From an uncultured Lachnospiraceae bacterium (GTDB lineage Bacteria > Bacillota > Clostridia > Lachnospirales > Lachnospiraceae): a DNA stretch of 64,000 nucleotides. Numbering within the stretch: position 1 is the first letter of the stretch; each line of letters starts with the position of its first letter. The translations under genes were made by a program, and so were the position numbers. Positions 54,987 through 63,405 of this stretch are shown here, piece after piece. The stretch covers positions 1-64,000 of the forward strand of contig CAJUMB010000012.1 of the NCBI GenBank assembly GCA_910587105.1, read 5' to 3'. The notes under the pieces were generated by a model. It was not told the origin of the DNA, did no database searches, and saw nothing but the letters and a program-made list of their open reading frames with translations.

Positions 54987-56989
54987 TGTGCCTTTCCTCC
55001 TGTACAAGTAATAATATAGATGGGATTTTCCCCCATCATCATGTGATACCTGCCCAGCCTGCGTGCACGGGATACCATCACCTGAACCACCTCTGTATCT
55101 TTCAGGAAAAGTGTTTTCACCGCATCCATGGCCTCCTGAAGAGTCTCCAGTGTGATGCAGTTTATGACAATGCGGACAGCGGGATTTTTCTCAAGAACAG
55201 CCTCCAGAATTTCTCTCAGATTTCCGGAAGATCCTCCTACAAAACAATGAGTGGGCGCCTCCAGACCCTGCAGTGCATCCGGAGCCAGGCCCTCCACCAC
55301 TTCCAGGTTATCCCTTGCAAATTTCCGGGCGTTTTCGCGGATTAATTCCACAGCCTCCGGCTTTCTCTCCACCGCGTATACTTTCCCCTCATAAGCCCGC
55401 ATGGCCATTTCCACAGACAGGGACCCGGTTCCTGCACCCACATCGTAACAGACCGCTTCCGAAGAGAGTTCCAGCTTCGCCAGGGAAAGTGTTCGCACTT
55501 CCTCTTTGGTCATGGGAACCGTCTTCTCCCCGGCAGCATTTCTGGTAAATTCCTCATCCCGGATACGCCCCGGATAAAGGACCGGTTGAGAATTCCACGC
55601 ATAGAACACACTTAAGGGATCTCCCTGATAATCTGTCAGCTCCTGCGCACTGGCAGAGAAAATCTTCTCCCCGGGATAAGACAGCTGTTCTCCCACAAAA
55701 AGCTGCACATCCCCCAGACCGTAACTGCACAATTTCTGTGCCAGCTGCCCGATGGCGCCGGACTCGCCCAGAATCCCAAAAGTCCCTTCATTGGCCCGGA
55801 TTTGATGCACCAGATTACAGGACCTGCCGTGGGCGCTGGCCAGCACAGCCTGGTCCCAGCTTCTTCCGATTTTCGCCATAAAATAATTCAGGGAAGAAAT
55901 CCCCGGAAGAGCCTGTATCACCGCCTCTTTGGGCAGCCCGCTCCTGAGGGTATCCATCAGTGGACGGCAGCCGCTGTAAAAGCCCACATCTCCGGACAGG
56001 GCCACAGCAATCTGTTCGTACTCCGGATGTTCCAGCAGATAATCCAGAATCCGCTCTGCCCGGTATTCCTTGAGAACGGACTGTCCCGGAACTGCCGCCG
56101 CCTGAATCATCCGCCCTGCGCCGATGAGCAGGTCCGCCTCCCGGCAGGCTTTCTGTCCGGCCAGAGTCATGGTCGCCTCATCTCCCATTCCGATTCCCAC
56201 CAGGGAAACCTGCGGGCGGTAAGGAATCTCACAGATGGACTGAAGTTTTCTTTTGCACTCCCAGAACGTAATTCCCTGTTCCGCAGCAGGCCGGCCGATC
56301 ACCACCAGCTGGGCCCCCTGCTGTCCTGCCGCCTGGCATTTTTCCTGAAATCCTCCGGCATAACCGGTATCTTTTGTCACCAGATAACTACACTTCCACT
56401 GGCGCAGCATGGCTTCATTTATTTCTGTGGAAAAAGGCCCCTGCATACAAATCAGATGGCTCCCGGTAAATCCCAGGTCTGCACATGCCTGAACCACCGA
56501 AGGCAGGGAAAGAACCCTGGCATATACCCGGTTTTCATAATCAGGAAGATTGGTAAAAGCCGCCAGCTCCTTGCTTCCTGTTGTCACCAGAATATTCCCT
56601 TTGGTTTTCTTTAAAAACTCCACCGCACCGGGCACATCTTCCACATAGTGGATCTGTCCCTGTTCTTCTTTCGGCGCCAGTTCCTCCCGGACCACCCGCA
56701 TATAGGGAACATTTTGTTCTTCACACGCTCTGCGGATATTGGCGCTCACCTGGGCGGCATAAGGATGTGTGGCATCCACCACATGGGAAAACGAATGCTG
56801 TGCCAGGAAATCTCTCATTTCTTCCCCATCCATCCGATGCCCGGAGCAGGTGAAATTCTCCCTCTCTTTCAGATGTTTCAGACCGTACTCTGTGGCAGTA
56901 CAGATATGGGCCGGCACCTGATTCTCATACAGATATTCTGCCAGGGCATAGCCCTCCGCCGTACCTGCAAATACAAGTATCTTACACAT
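54983..56989 (-). CDS. Trifunctional CbiJ-CbiE-CbiT fusion protein
   Basis: One 668-residue chain joins three cobalamin enzymes. Residues 1-250 are CbiJ, cobalt-precorrin-6A reductase (ILVFAGTAEGYALAEYL, VVDATHPYAAQVS). Residues 258-470 are CbiE, a SAM methyltransferase acting at C5 (VSLVGIGMGDEATMTLAG, ALSGDVGFYSG, LPGISSLNYF). Residues about 475-668 are CbiT, the C15 methyltransferase/decarboxylase (VPMTKEEVRTLSLAKLEL, SAM motif DVGAGTGSLS at 516-524, FVGGSSGN). CbiE-CbiT fusion is known (CobL type), while adding CbiJ in front is less usual. The three act on successive intermediates, so channelling is plausible. It overlaps cbiH by 8 bases and cbiA by 4. Confidence 0.93.
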   Translation of the reverse strand: MCKILVFAGTAEGYALAEYLYENQVPAHICTATEYGLKHLKERENFTCSGHRMDGEEMRDFLAQHSFSHVVDATHPYAAQVSANIRRACEEQNVPYMRVVREELAPKEEQGQIHYVEDVPGAVEFLKKTKGNILVTTGSKELAAFTNLPDYENRVYARVLSLPSVVQACADLGFTGSHLICMQGPFSTEINEAMLRQWKCSYLVTKDTGYAGGFQEKCQAAGQQGAQLVVIGRPAAEQGITFWECKRKLQSICEIPYRPQVSLVGIGMGDEATMTLAGQKACREADLLIGAGRMIQAAAVPGQSVLKEYRAERILDYLLEHPEYEQIAVALSGDVGFYSGCRPLMDTLRSGLPKEAVIQALPGISSLNYFMAKIGRSWDQAVLASAHGRSCNLVHQIRANEGTFGILGESGAIGQLAQKLCSYGLGDVQLFVGEQLSYPGEKIFSASAQELTDYQGDPLSVFYAWNSQPVLYPGRIRDEEFTRNAAGEKTVPMTKEEVRTLSLAKLELSSEAVCYDVGAGTGSLSVEMAMRAYEGKVYAVERKPEAVELIRENARKFARDNLEVVEGLAPDALQGLEAPTHCFVGGSSGNLREILEAVLEKNPAVRIVINCITLETLQEAMDAVKTLFLKDTEVVQVMVSRARRLGRYHMMMGENPIYIITCTGGKAQ

Positions 56990-57713
56990 CTTTATATCCC
57001 CGGGGCGTAACCATGTAATCCCCCAGCTTCTTTGTCTGGGAATTGCCGATAAACACTGTGGTGAACATATCCACCTGGGTATTCTGCAGCTCCTTTAAGG
57101 TCATGATCTGGTTCTGCTCCCCTTCTCTTCCGATGTTTCTCACAACCGCACACACCGTATCTTCCGATTGATAACGCAGCAGCAGGCCGCAGGCTCTGTT
57201 CAGATAATCTTTCCGCTTCTTACTGGAAGGATTATACAGACAAATGGCAAAATCTGCCTCCGCCGCGTGGAGCAGCCGCGCCTCAATCTTCTCCCAGGGA
57301 GTCAGCAGGTCACTGAGGCTGATCAGACAGAAATCATGAATCAACGGCGCTCCTAAGACAGCAGCTCCGGCTGTGGCCGCAGTCACGCCTGGCAGCACCT
57401 TCACCTGTACCTGGGGATAATCCTGCCCCACCTCATACATGAGCCCGGCCATGCCGTAAACTCCCGCATCCCCGCTGCAGATCATGGCAACAGACTTTCC
57501 TTTTTCAGCTTCCTCAAAAGCCATCCGGCAGCGCTGTACCTCCTTTTTCATAGGAGTTGTCAGAAATTCTTTACCCGGGAAATGCTCTTTCACCAAATCC
57601 ACATAAACGGTATATCCGATAATGACATCACAGCTTTTCAAAGCCTCAGCTGCTTCAATGGTCATCTGTTCATAAGAACCCGGTCCAATGCCTGCCACAT
57701 ATATTGTACTCAT
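56982..57713 (-). CDS. cbiH: Cobalt-precorrin-3 C17-methyltransferase CbiH
   Basis: This SAM-dependent methyltransferase causes ring contraction with C17 methylation. The start IYVAGIGPGSYEQMTIEA, the motif ICSGDAGVYGMAGLMYE and VLPGVTAATAGAAVLGAPL are the family signatures. The C-terminus DYMVTPRGYKDV fits. Length 243. It lies between cbiG and the J-E-T fusion. Confidence 0.94.
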   Translation of the reverse strand: MSTIYVAGIGPGSYEQMTIEAAEALKSCDVIIGYTVYVDLVKEHFPGKEFLTTPMKKEVQRCRMAFEEAEKGKSVAMICSGDAGVYGMAGLMYEVGQDYPQVQVKVLPGVTAATAGAAVLGAPLIHDFCLISLSDLLTPWEKIEARLLHAAEADFAICLYNPSSKKRKDYLNRACGLLLRYQSEDTVCAVVRNIGREGEQNQIMTLKELQNTQVDMFTTVFIGNSQTKKLGDYMVTPRGYKDV

Positions 57714-57742
57714 AAAAATTCCTCTCTTATGTCATAGTTCTC

Positions 57743-58786
57743 TCAAAACACCGGACTCCATTTCTTCATGGCAAGGGCAACGGTCACCCCGTCCCGTGTC
57801 GTCTTCCTTAAAACAATCCTTCCTTTTCCACAGGCCCGCAGGGCGCTTCTCTCACACACGTTGTCCACACCTGCCACAGACTCCACAAAGGGGGAGGGGG
57901 TAAACTGTCCCTCCAGTTCGTTCAGCTCCTCTGCGGAAAAGGTCACATAAGGAATCTGCCGTTCCCTGCAGTAGTCCACTATCCCCGGCTCATCCTTCTT
58001 TAAATCAATGCTGGCCGCCTGTTCAAAGGCCACCACCGGAATCAGCAGCTGATTTCCCGCATACCGGACAGCCTCCTCGATTTTCTTCATAGGCGTACCC
58101 TTTCTGCAGCCAATTCCCACACTGATCACCCGTGGAATCAGATATAATGTGTGAAGAAACGGATGTTCCCGGAAGCTGGCCGTCAGGGCAATCCCCAGTT
58201 CCGGCTTCTCTTCCTGCTCCCCGTGTACCAGCCCTTGAGGCAGATCTCCCACCCAGGGGAAATCACTGTAAAAGCCCACAGGCTTTCCCTCTAACAGCCT
58301 GGCCGAAATCTCCTTGGCATACTTCATGTCTGCCATATAACATCCATTCTTCTGCGCAAACATGTCCACTGCAAAAACCTGGTTCAAATCAGTAGCAGTG
58401 GTGACCACAGGCTGTGCCCCAGCAATTTCAGCCACAGTCTGTGCCAGGCGGTTACCGCCCCCGATATGTCCGGACAAAAGGGAGATAGCAAATTTTCCCT
58501 TTTCATCCACCACCACAACGGCAGGGTCCACCGTCTTATGGCGGATGTAGGGAGCAATGCTGCGCACCGCGATTCCACAAGCCCCCACAAAAATAAACCC
58601 GTCCAGTGTCCCAAAGTGATTTCCCGTCCACTGGCCCACCGATTCTTCTACCTGATATGCCGTATCAGAGGAAAATCTTCCTTTTCCCCATACAGACACC
58701 TGACAGTCTCTTTCTTCCAGTCCAGTCCTCAGCTTTTCCCCCAATTCATAACCTCTGCGGCTGAAACTGATAATACCAATCTCCAT
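57743..58786 (-). CDS. cbiG: Cobalt-precorrin-5A hydrolase CbiG
   Basis: CbiG opens the delta-lactone ring and removes C20 as acetaldehyde. The N-terminal part carries IGIISFSRRGYELGEKL, the core has FVGACGIAVRSIAPY and LLSGHIGGGNRLAQ, and the C-terminal CbiG/CobE domain has VGIGCRKGTP and VAGVDNVCERSALRA. Length 347. Its presence confirms the anaerobic route. GAGGGA precedes the ATG. Confidence 0.94.
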   Translation of the reverse strand: MEIGIISFSRRGYELGEKLRTGLEERDCQVSVWGKGRFSSDTAYQVEESVGQWTGNHFGTLDGFIFVGACGIAVRSIAPYIRHKTVDPAVVVVDEKGKFAISLLSGHIGGGNRLAQTVAEIAGAQPVVTTATDLNQVFAVDMFAQKNGCYMADMKYAKEISARLLEGKPVGFYSDFPWVGDLPQGLVHGEQEEKPELGIALTASFREHPFLHTLYLIPRVISVGIGCRKGTPMKKIEEAVRYAGNQLLIPVVAFEQAASIDLKKDEPGIVDYCRERQIPYVTFSAEELNELEGQFTPSPFVESVAGVDNVCERSALRACGKGRIVLRKTTRDGVTVALAMKKWSPVF

Positions 58787-58812
58787 GAAAATCCCTCATT
58801 ATGTTTTATATT

Positions 58813-59577
58813 TTAACAGTCACTTTTTTTACCACGGAACTCTGTCTCAAACTCCGGATGGTACAGCCTGGAACGCTCATAGGAGCTGGCAGACACTGCA
58901 TCTCCGATAATCATCAATGCCGTTTTGGTAATCTTATGCTCTCTGGCAGTCTGAGCCAATGTTCCCACTGTGCACACATAGGTCTTTTCATCCTCCCAGG
59001 TAGCCTTATACACAATGGCCGCGGGAGTGTCCCTGGTGTACCCCCCTGCCATCAGCCTTTCACTCAGCTCCTCCAGCATAGAGGTACTTAAAAAGACAAC
59101 CATGGTCGCCTGGTGTGCCGCAAAAGACTCAATGCTCTCTTTATCCGGAACCGGCGTCCTGCCTGCCATACGGGTGATAATCACACTCTGGGAAACCTCC
59201 GGCAGTGTATATTCCAGATTCAGAGCGGAAGCTGCCCCGCAGAAAGAGCTGACACCCGGACAGGAATCATAGGCAATCCCCTCCTCATCCAGCACATCCA
59301 TCTGTTCACGGACAGCGCCGTATATACAGGGATCTCCTGTATGCAGACGCACTGTCACCCTGCCTTCCTTTTCTGCCTGGCGCATCACATCCAGAACTTC
59401 TTCCAGTGTCATTTCTGCACTGTTATGTATCTGGCATTTGGGTTTTGCATAATCCAGAAGCTGGGGATTCACCAGCGATCCCGCATAAATAATCACATCT
59501 GCCTGCTCCAGCAGCTCCTTTCCCCGCAGGGTAATCAAATCCGGTGCCCCCGGCCCTGCTCCCACAAAATGTACCAT
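58813..59577 (-). CDS. cbiF: Cobalt-precorrin-4 C11-methyltransferase CbiF
   Basis: This is a SAM-dependent methyltransferase of the CbiF/CobM type. The start VHFVGAGPGAPDLITLRG, the motif VRLHTGDPCIYGAVREQM and CPGVSSFCGAASALN are diagnostic. Length 254. The start is preceded by GGAGGACAATAGAGG. It is second in the operon after cbiD. Confidence 0.95.
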   Translation of the reverse strand: MVHFVGAGPGAPDLITLRGKELLEQADVIIYAGSLVNPQLLDYAKPKCQIHNSAEMTLEEVLDVMRQAEKEGRVTVRLHTGDPCIYGAVREQMDVLDEEGIAYDSCPGVSSFCGAASALNLEYTLPEVSQSVIITRMAGRTPVPDKESIESFAAHQATMVVFLSTSMLEELSERLMAGGYTRDTPAAIVYKATWEDEKTYVCTVGTLAQTAREHKITKTALMIIGDAVSASSYERSRLYHPEFETEFRGKKSDC

Positions 59578-59601
59578 AATCCTCTATTGTCCTCCTGTTA
59601 A

Positions 59602-60741
59602 TCATCTGATTTTTTTCATAAGTTCCCCGGCATTAGACGTCTCGCCCAAATATCCCCGGATACTGGAAAAAAACACCGCTCCCAGCTGGATTTCTCCATA
59701 GGAGCGGTGCTCAAGATAAAATTGGATCTGATCCGCCGCCAATTTCATCGTCTGTTCCAACACCTGCTCCCGTTCCAGAATATCCAGTGCTTCATCTGTC
59801 GTCTTTGTCTGTAAAACCTCAAGTGCCCCCTCTCTGGAAATCCCGGCCCGCAGTGCATTGGCGGCCATCAATTCACATCTGCAGTCTGCACAGTGGGAAT
59901 GGGTATTCATAATTCCCCCCGCCACTTTAATCAGCTTCCCAATATGCCCCACAAACAAGATACCCAAAACCCCTTTCTCCACGGCCATATCTATGGTTTC
60001 CCCAATAAAATTACTGCATTTCATATTCTTTTCAAATGGCAGAGAAAGATGCTCCTTCAAAAAAGCTTCCCCGTAATTTCCCGGTGTTACCAAAAGCACC
60101 TGGTTTCCCTGGGCAATACGCACATTCATTTCCACTTCAATACTTTTGATCAGTGCCTGCTCACTCATAGGCTCCACAATTCCTGTGGTACCCAATATAG
60201 AAATTCCGCCCTCAATACCCAGGCGGGGATTAAACGTCTTCTTTGCCGTCTCCCGGCCCTTCGGAACCGTAATCAGCACCAAAAGACCTCCCTGATAACC
60301 GAACTGCCTGCACGCTTCCTCCACGGCACCTGCAATCATACTGCGGGGAACCCGGTTAATGGCAGCGGCCCCAGGCGGCTGATCAAGTCCCGGCACAGTC
60401 ACACGTCCCACCCCGTGTCCGCCTTCTATCTGTATCCCCGGCTGGCTGCTGAAAGATACCTTTGCACAGATTAACAGCCCATGAGTGGTGTCCGGGTCGT
60501 CTCCTGCATCCTTCACCACACCACAGGATACACTGTCTGCCTCCCTGCAGACCTCCTCCAGAGACAGCCTCAGCAGAATTCCTTTGGGAGTCATCAGCTC
60601 CACCTGACTGGTCTGTTTTCCCCCCAGCAGCATCACCGCTGCACCTTTGGCAGCGGCCGCTGCACAGGAGCCTGTGGTATAGCCCCTCCGCAGTCTCTTA
60701 TTGTTTTTTCTTATATATTCCTCTTGTGCCAGCAGACTCAC
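59602..60741 (-). CDS. cbiD: Cobalt-precorrin-5B C1-methyltransferase CbiD
   Basis: CbiD methylates C1, the step specific to the anaerobic pathway. LRRGYTTGSCAAAAAKGAA at about 17-35, then GITVPKGRE-like residues (VLITVPKGRETAKKTFN), GTTGIVEPMS and FVGHIGKLIKVAGG are family features. The start is GTG at 60741 with GGGGGAA upstream. Length 379. It is the first gene of the main cobalamin operon, directly behind a strong promoter. Confidence 0.95.
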   Translation of the reverse strand: MSLLAQEEYIRKNNKRLRRGYTTGSCAAAAAKGAAVMLLGGKQTSQVELMTPKGILLRLSLEEVCREADSVSCGVVKDAGDDPDTTHGLLICAKVSFSSQPGIQIEGGHGVGRVTVPGLDQPPGAAAINRVPRSMIAGAVEEACRQFGYQGGLLVLITVPKGRETAKKTFNPRLGIEGGISILGTTGIVEPMSEQALIKSIEVEMNVRIAQGNQVLLVTPGNYGEAFLKEHLSLPFEKNMKCSNFIGETIDMAVEKGVLGILFVGHIGKLIKVAGGIMNTHSHCADCRCELMAANALRAGISREGALEVLQTKTTDEALDILEREQVLEQTMKLAADQIQFYLEHRSYGEIQLGAVFFSSIRGYLGETSNAGELMKKIR

Positions 60742-60767
60742 AAACTTCCCCCTTATACACTTTCATT

Positions 60768-60796
60768 ATTATATAGTTACGGCTTTTAAAAGTCAA
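60768..60796 (-). promoter_or_regulatory. Promoter of the cobalamin operon
   Basis: On the minus strand, TTGACT (60791-60796) and TATAAT (60768-60773) are separated by exactly 17 bases. The start codon follows about 20 bases after the expected transcription start. That leader is far too short for a cobalamin riboswitch. The -35 box overlaps the stop codon of the upstream gene. Confidence 0.85.
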
Positions 60797-61233
60797 TGTT
60801 TCCCAAAGAAACGCCTCTTTTTCTTTTGCTGCCTGCGTTTCAGCTCTATCCTGGGTTCCTGCTCTCCAGAGTCCTCTTTCAAATCTGTCAGTATGGCGTT
60901 AATATCTGTCAGCTTCAGCTGGTCCAGCTGATAAACCAGCGACTTATGAATCCATGTCTGATAGTCCATCTCTTCCTGCCTGTGATTCTTCTTCCATTCG
61001 TCAAAATCTCTGCGGTGGTCTTTTTCCAGAAATTCCGTCTGTATGGCAAACGCCGCCGATACAGCCAGATTCAGTGCATCTGACAAAGTCATATCCAGTT
61101 CTTCAATCTGGTGGCTGCCCGTCAGGGGAAGGCTGCCACGCCGCATCTGCTCCACTTCCTGATACAGCCTTTTAAAAAAATACACGCCGTTGTCTGAATA
61201 GACAAAACTAATGATATCATCGTAACTTTGCAT
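60793..61233 (-). CDS. Hypothetical protein (146 aa)
   Basis: I do not recognise this protein. It is charged and mostly helical, begins MQSYDDIISFVYSDNGVYFF, and ends in a very basic tail (KRRQQKKKRRFFGK) that could bind nucleic acid. There is no signal or membrane segment. It is co-directional with the cobalamin operon but separated from it by that operon's promoter, so I expect no functional link. Confidence 0.6.
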   Translation of the reverse strand: MQSYDDIISFVYSDNGVYFFKRLYQEVEQMRRGSLPLTGSHQIEELDMTLSDALNLAVSAAFAIQTEFLEKDHRRDFDEWKKNHRQEEMDYQTWIHKSLVYQLDQLKLTDINAILTDLKEDSGEQEPRIELKRRQQKKKRRFFGKH

Positions 61234-61334
61234 TGATCTTCTCCTGTTGTCCTATTGGACAGTGATTGATGATACCAGTATAACATGATTGGTACAGAAT
61301 TTCCAGTGACAGTTCTGCCTGTCCAGATGGAGTT

Positions 61335-61685
61335 CTAACTAATCTTCTGCTCCACAATTTTCCCCAGATATATGCCTGTCAAAATCAGAGAATACTCTGC
61401 CAGACTCCCCCAGCGGATTAAAGCAGCCGATATGGAAAATACATTAAGAACCAGCATAGACAGCATCATGGTTTTTGCCTGCTTCTTACTTTCTTTGTTC
61501 CAGGAACTGCGCTTGGATGTCCTGGCAAACGCCACCCACAGCATCCCCCAGACCAACGGCATGACAATCCGGTATACAAAAAGCGGCAGAAAACTTTCCT
61601 GTCCAGCCAGGCTGTAAAGAATGCCGGGATTTGCACATGCCAGCAGATTGACCGCCCACAGAATAATTTTACTTTTTTGATTCAT
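61335..61685 (-). CDS. Small membrane protein (116 aa)
   Basis: I do not recognise the family. Three or four hydrophobic segments are visible (IILWAVNLLACANPGILYSL, VYRIVMPLVWGMLWVAFA, MMLSMLVLNVFSISAALI, YSLILTGIYL), with a basic loop KRSSWNKESKKQAK between. The ATG at 61685 has AAAGGA at better spacing than the ATG two codons earlier. It lies between the 33-codon ORF behind dinB and the 146-residue gene, all on the same strand. Confidence 0.6.
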   Translation of the reverse strand: MNQKSKIILWAVNLLACANPGILYSLAGQESFLPLFVYRIVMPLVWGMLWVAFARTSKRSSWNKESKKQAKTMMLSMLVLNVFSISAALIRWGSLAEYSLILTGIYLGKIVEQKIS

Positions 61686-61712
61686 TTTCATTCCTTTCCT
61701 GCAGTATATTTC

Positions 61713-61814
61713 TTAAAACAGCGGGATTCTCCCATATAATGTTCCATCGGCATTCTTTCGGATAAAATAAGAGCTGTCTCCCAGGCGCATCTCTCCCCTG
61801 CGGTACTGCCCCAT
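61713..61814 (-). CDS. Tiny ORF behind dinB (33 aa)
   Basis: An ATG five bases after the dinB stop codon, with AAAGGA immediately upstream, opens a 33-codon frame: MGQYRRGEMRLGDSSYFIRK followed by NADGTLYGRIPLF. The composition is protein-like and compact, with no membrane segment. I do not know a family for it. Tight coupling to dinB suggests a DinB-linked peptide or a small regulator. Chance is possible, and without comparative data confidence is limited. Confidence 0.45.
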   Translation of the reverse strand: MGQYRRGEMRLGDSSYFIRKNADGTLYGRIPLF

Positions 61815-61819
61815 ATCCT

Positions 61820-63085
61820 TTACTCTATTTTCTGTTTACTATAATCCACCCTCCTCTTTTCCCGTGAAATTCCTCCTGACAGATGGTCAATAGAACCATC
61901 CAGAAACACAGCCCGTTTCAGAGAGTCGATGCCGTATTTTCCCCGTATCGCATCTACCATCCCGTCCAGCCTCTCCAGTTTTTCATAATCTGCAGTGTCA
62001 AACAGATTCATCTGACGGGGCTCTGTCTGATCCCGAAGCCTGTGCGTCTGGATTCCCAGATGGCGCAGCGGCGTTCTCCGGTCCCAGAGCTGGTCGAAAA
62101 GCTGACAGGCATACTGATAAAGTTCCCACGTAATATTGGTGGGATTCGGCATCACCATTTGGTGGCTGGCATAATGAAAGTCATAGCTTTTAAGCCCCAC
62201 AGCAATCACTTCCGCCTTCACCTTATGACTGCGCAGCCTTGTCCCCACTGTCTCTGACAATGCCAAAAGCACTTTCCTGGCGGTTTCCTGGTCTTTTACA
62301 TCAAATGCAATGGTGGTGGAATTCCCATATCCTTTGTTGGTGCGTGTTTCCGCCTTCACCTGTGTATCATCCCGCCCATTTGCAAAATTCCATATCTGCT
62401 CACCATGTTTGTGCAATACCGGCCGCAAAACCCCAGGGTCCATTGCTGCCAGCTCCCCAATTGTCCGAATCCCCAGAGTTTCTAACTTACGCCTGGTGGC
62501 TTTGCCCACAAAAAACAGCCGGGAAATAGAAAGCGGCCACATTTTCTCCTGAATTTCCCACGGAAATAAACTATGTGTATAATTGGGCTTTCGCAGCTCT
62601 GATGCCATTTTTGCCAGCAGTTTATTGGAAGCAACTCCTATATTCACCGTAAACCCCAGCTCCCCCTCAATGCGCCTGCGTATCTCATCTGCTGTTTCTA
62701 CAGGTCCTCCGAACAAATGCAGCGTCTCGGTCATATCCATATAACATTCATCAATACTATAAGGCTCCACATCTGGTGTATACTCTTTTAAAATCGACTG
62801 GAAAGCACGGGAACACCTTTGATACAAATGGTAATTTGGAGGAACCATATATAATTGAGGACATTTCCCTTTTGCCTGTCCGATGGTCTCTCCTGTACAC
62901 ACGCCATATTTTTTTGCTGGCTGGCTTTTTGCCAATATAATTCCATGTCTGGCGCTGGCATCCCCTGCCACAGCAGATGGAATCTGCCGAAGATCCACAG
63001 AAGCTCCCAGATAATGAATCCGATACGCTGCTTCCCAGGATAAAAACGCATTATTTACATCTACATGAAAAATAATCCGTTCCAA
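61820..63085 (-). CDS. dinB: DNA polymerase IV (Y-family translesion polymerase)
   Basis: This error-prone polymerase copies damaged templates. The catalytic carboxylates are visible in IIFHVDVNNAFLSWEA (first aspartate) and YSIDECYMDMTE (Asp-Glu pair), with the thumb motif GVASNKLLAKMAS and the little-finger domain after about 240. I choose the TTG at 63085, since AAGGAG lies 8 bases upstream and MERIIFHVDV is the expected start. The frame runs further to 63127, but that part overlaps the promoter. Length 421. A LexA-type box is in the promoter spacer, so induction by DNA damage is expected. Confidence 0.9.
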   Translation of the reverse strand: MERIIFHVDVNNAFLSWEAAYRIHYLGASVDLRQIPSAVAGDASARHGIILAKSQPAKKYGVCTGETIGQAKGKCPQLYMVPPNYHLYQRCSRAFQSILKEYTPDVEPYSIDECYMDMTETLHLFGGPVETADEIRRRIEGELGFTVNIGVASNKLLAKMASELRKPNYTHSLFPWEIQEKMWPLSISRLFFVGKATRRKLETLGIRTIGELAAMDPGVLRPVLHKHGEQIWNFANGRDDTQVKAETRTNKGYGNSTTIAFDVKDQETARKVLLALSETVGTRLRSHKVKAEVIAVGLKSYDFHYASHQMVMPNPTNITWELYQYACQLFDQLWDRRTPLRHLGIQTHRLRDQTEPRQMNLFDTADYEKLERLDGMVDAIRGKYGIDSLKRAVFLDGSIDHLSGGISREKRRVDYSKQKIE

Positions 63086-63112
63086 ACGTTTGTTCTCCTT
63101 CTTTTTTTCTAC

Positions 63113-63141
63113 ATTATAAACAAACATATGTTTGTATGCAA
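63113..63141 (-). promoter_or_regulatory. dinB promoter with LexA-type box in the spacer
   Basis: On the minus strand, TTGCAT (63136-63141) and TATAAT (63113-63118) are 17 bases apart. The perfect palindrome ACAAACATATGTTTGT (63120-63135) fills the spacer and is one step per side from the Gram-positive SOS box GAAC-N4-GTTC. The layout lets LexA block polymerase directly. Confidence 0.8.
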
Positions 63142-63237
63142 GAAGAAAATTTTTCCTTTCTCCTTAACTCAACTATTTGCCAGCCATGCATATGATAAAA
63201 AAGAGAGGCGTAAAAACATTCATAAGGAGTGATAAAA

Positions 63238-63285
63238 TTGCCAGAATATAAAATTATGCTGGATGCTGGACATGGCGGCGCGTGA
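63238..63285 (+). pseudogene. 5' stub of an N-acetylmuramoyl-L-alanine amidase gene
   Basis: AAGGAG with good spacing precedes a TTG start, and 15 codons read MPEYKIMLDAGHGGA before TGA. KIMLDAGHGG is the N-terminal zinc-site motif of amidase_3 (CwlC/AmiC-like) enzymes. The rest of the domain is absent from the downstream sequence, so this looks like a deletion remnant of an amidase gene. The next 120 bases hold the promoter of the following transporter gene. Confidence 0.6.
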
Positions 63286-63299
63286 TTGCGCTCCATACC

Positions 63300-63328
63300 T
63301 TGCATTTTGGAAAATATTCTGATAAAAT
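63300..63328 (+). promoter_or_regulatory. Promoter of the transporter gene
   Basis: TTGCAT (63300-63305) and TAAAAT (63323-63328) are separated by 17 bases, about 70 bases before the transporter ATG. Confidence 0.65.
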
Positions 63329-63405
63329 AAAATCTAAAAATTTCCATATTTTATAAAAGAAAATGAACTTTTTAACACTCTGTATTATGGAGGAGGTATT
63401 GAAAA

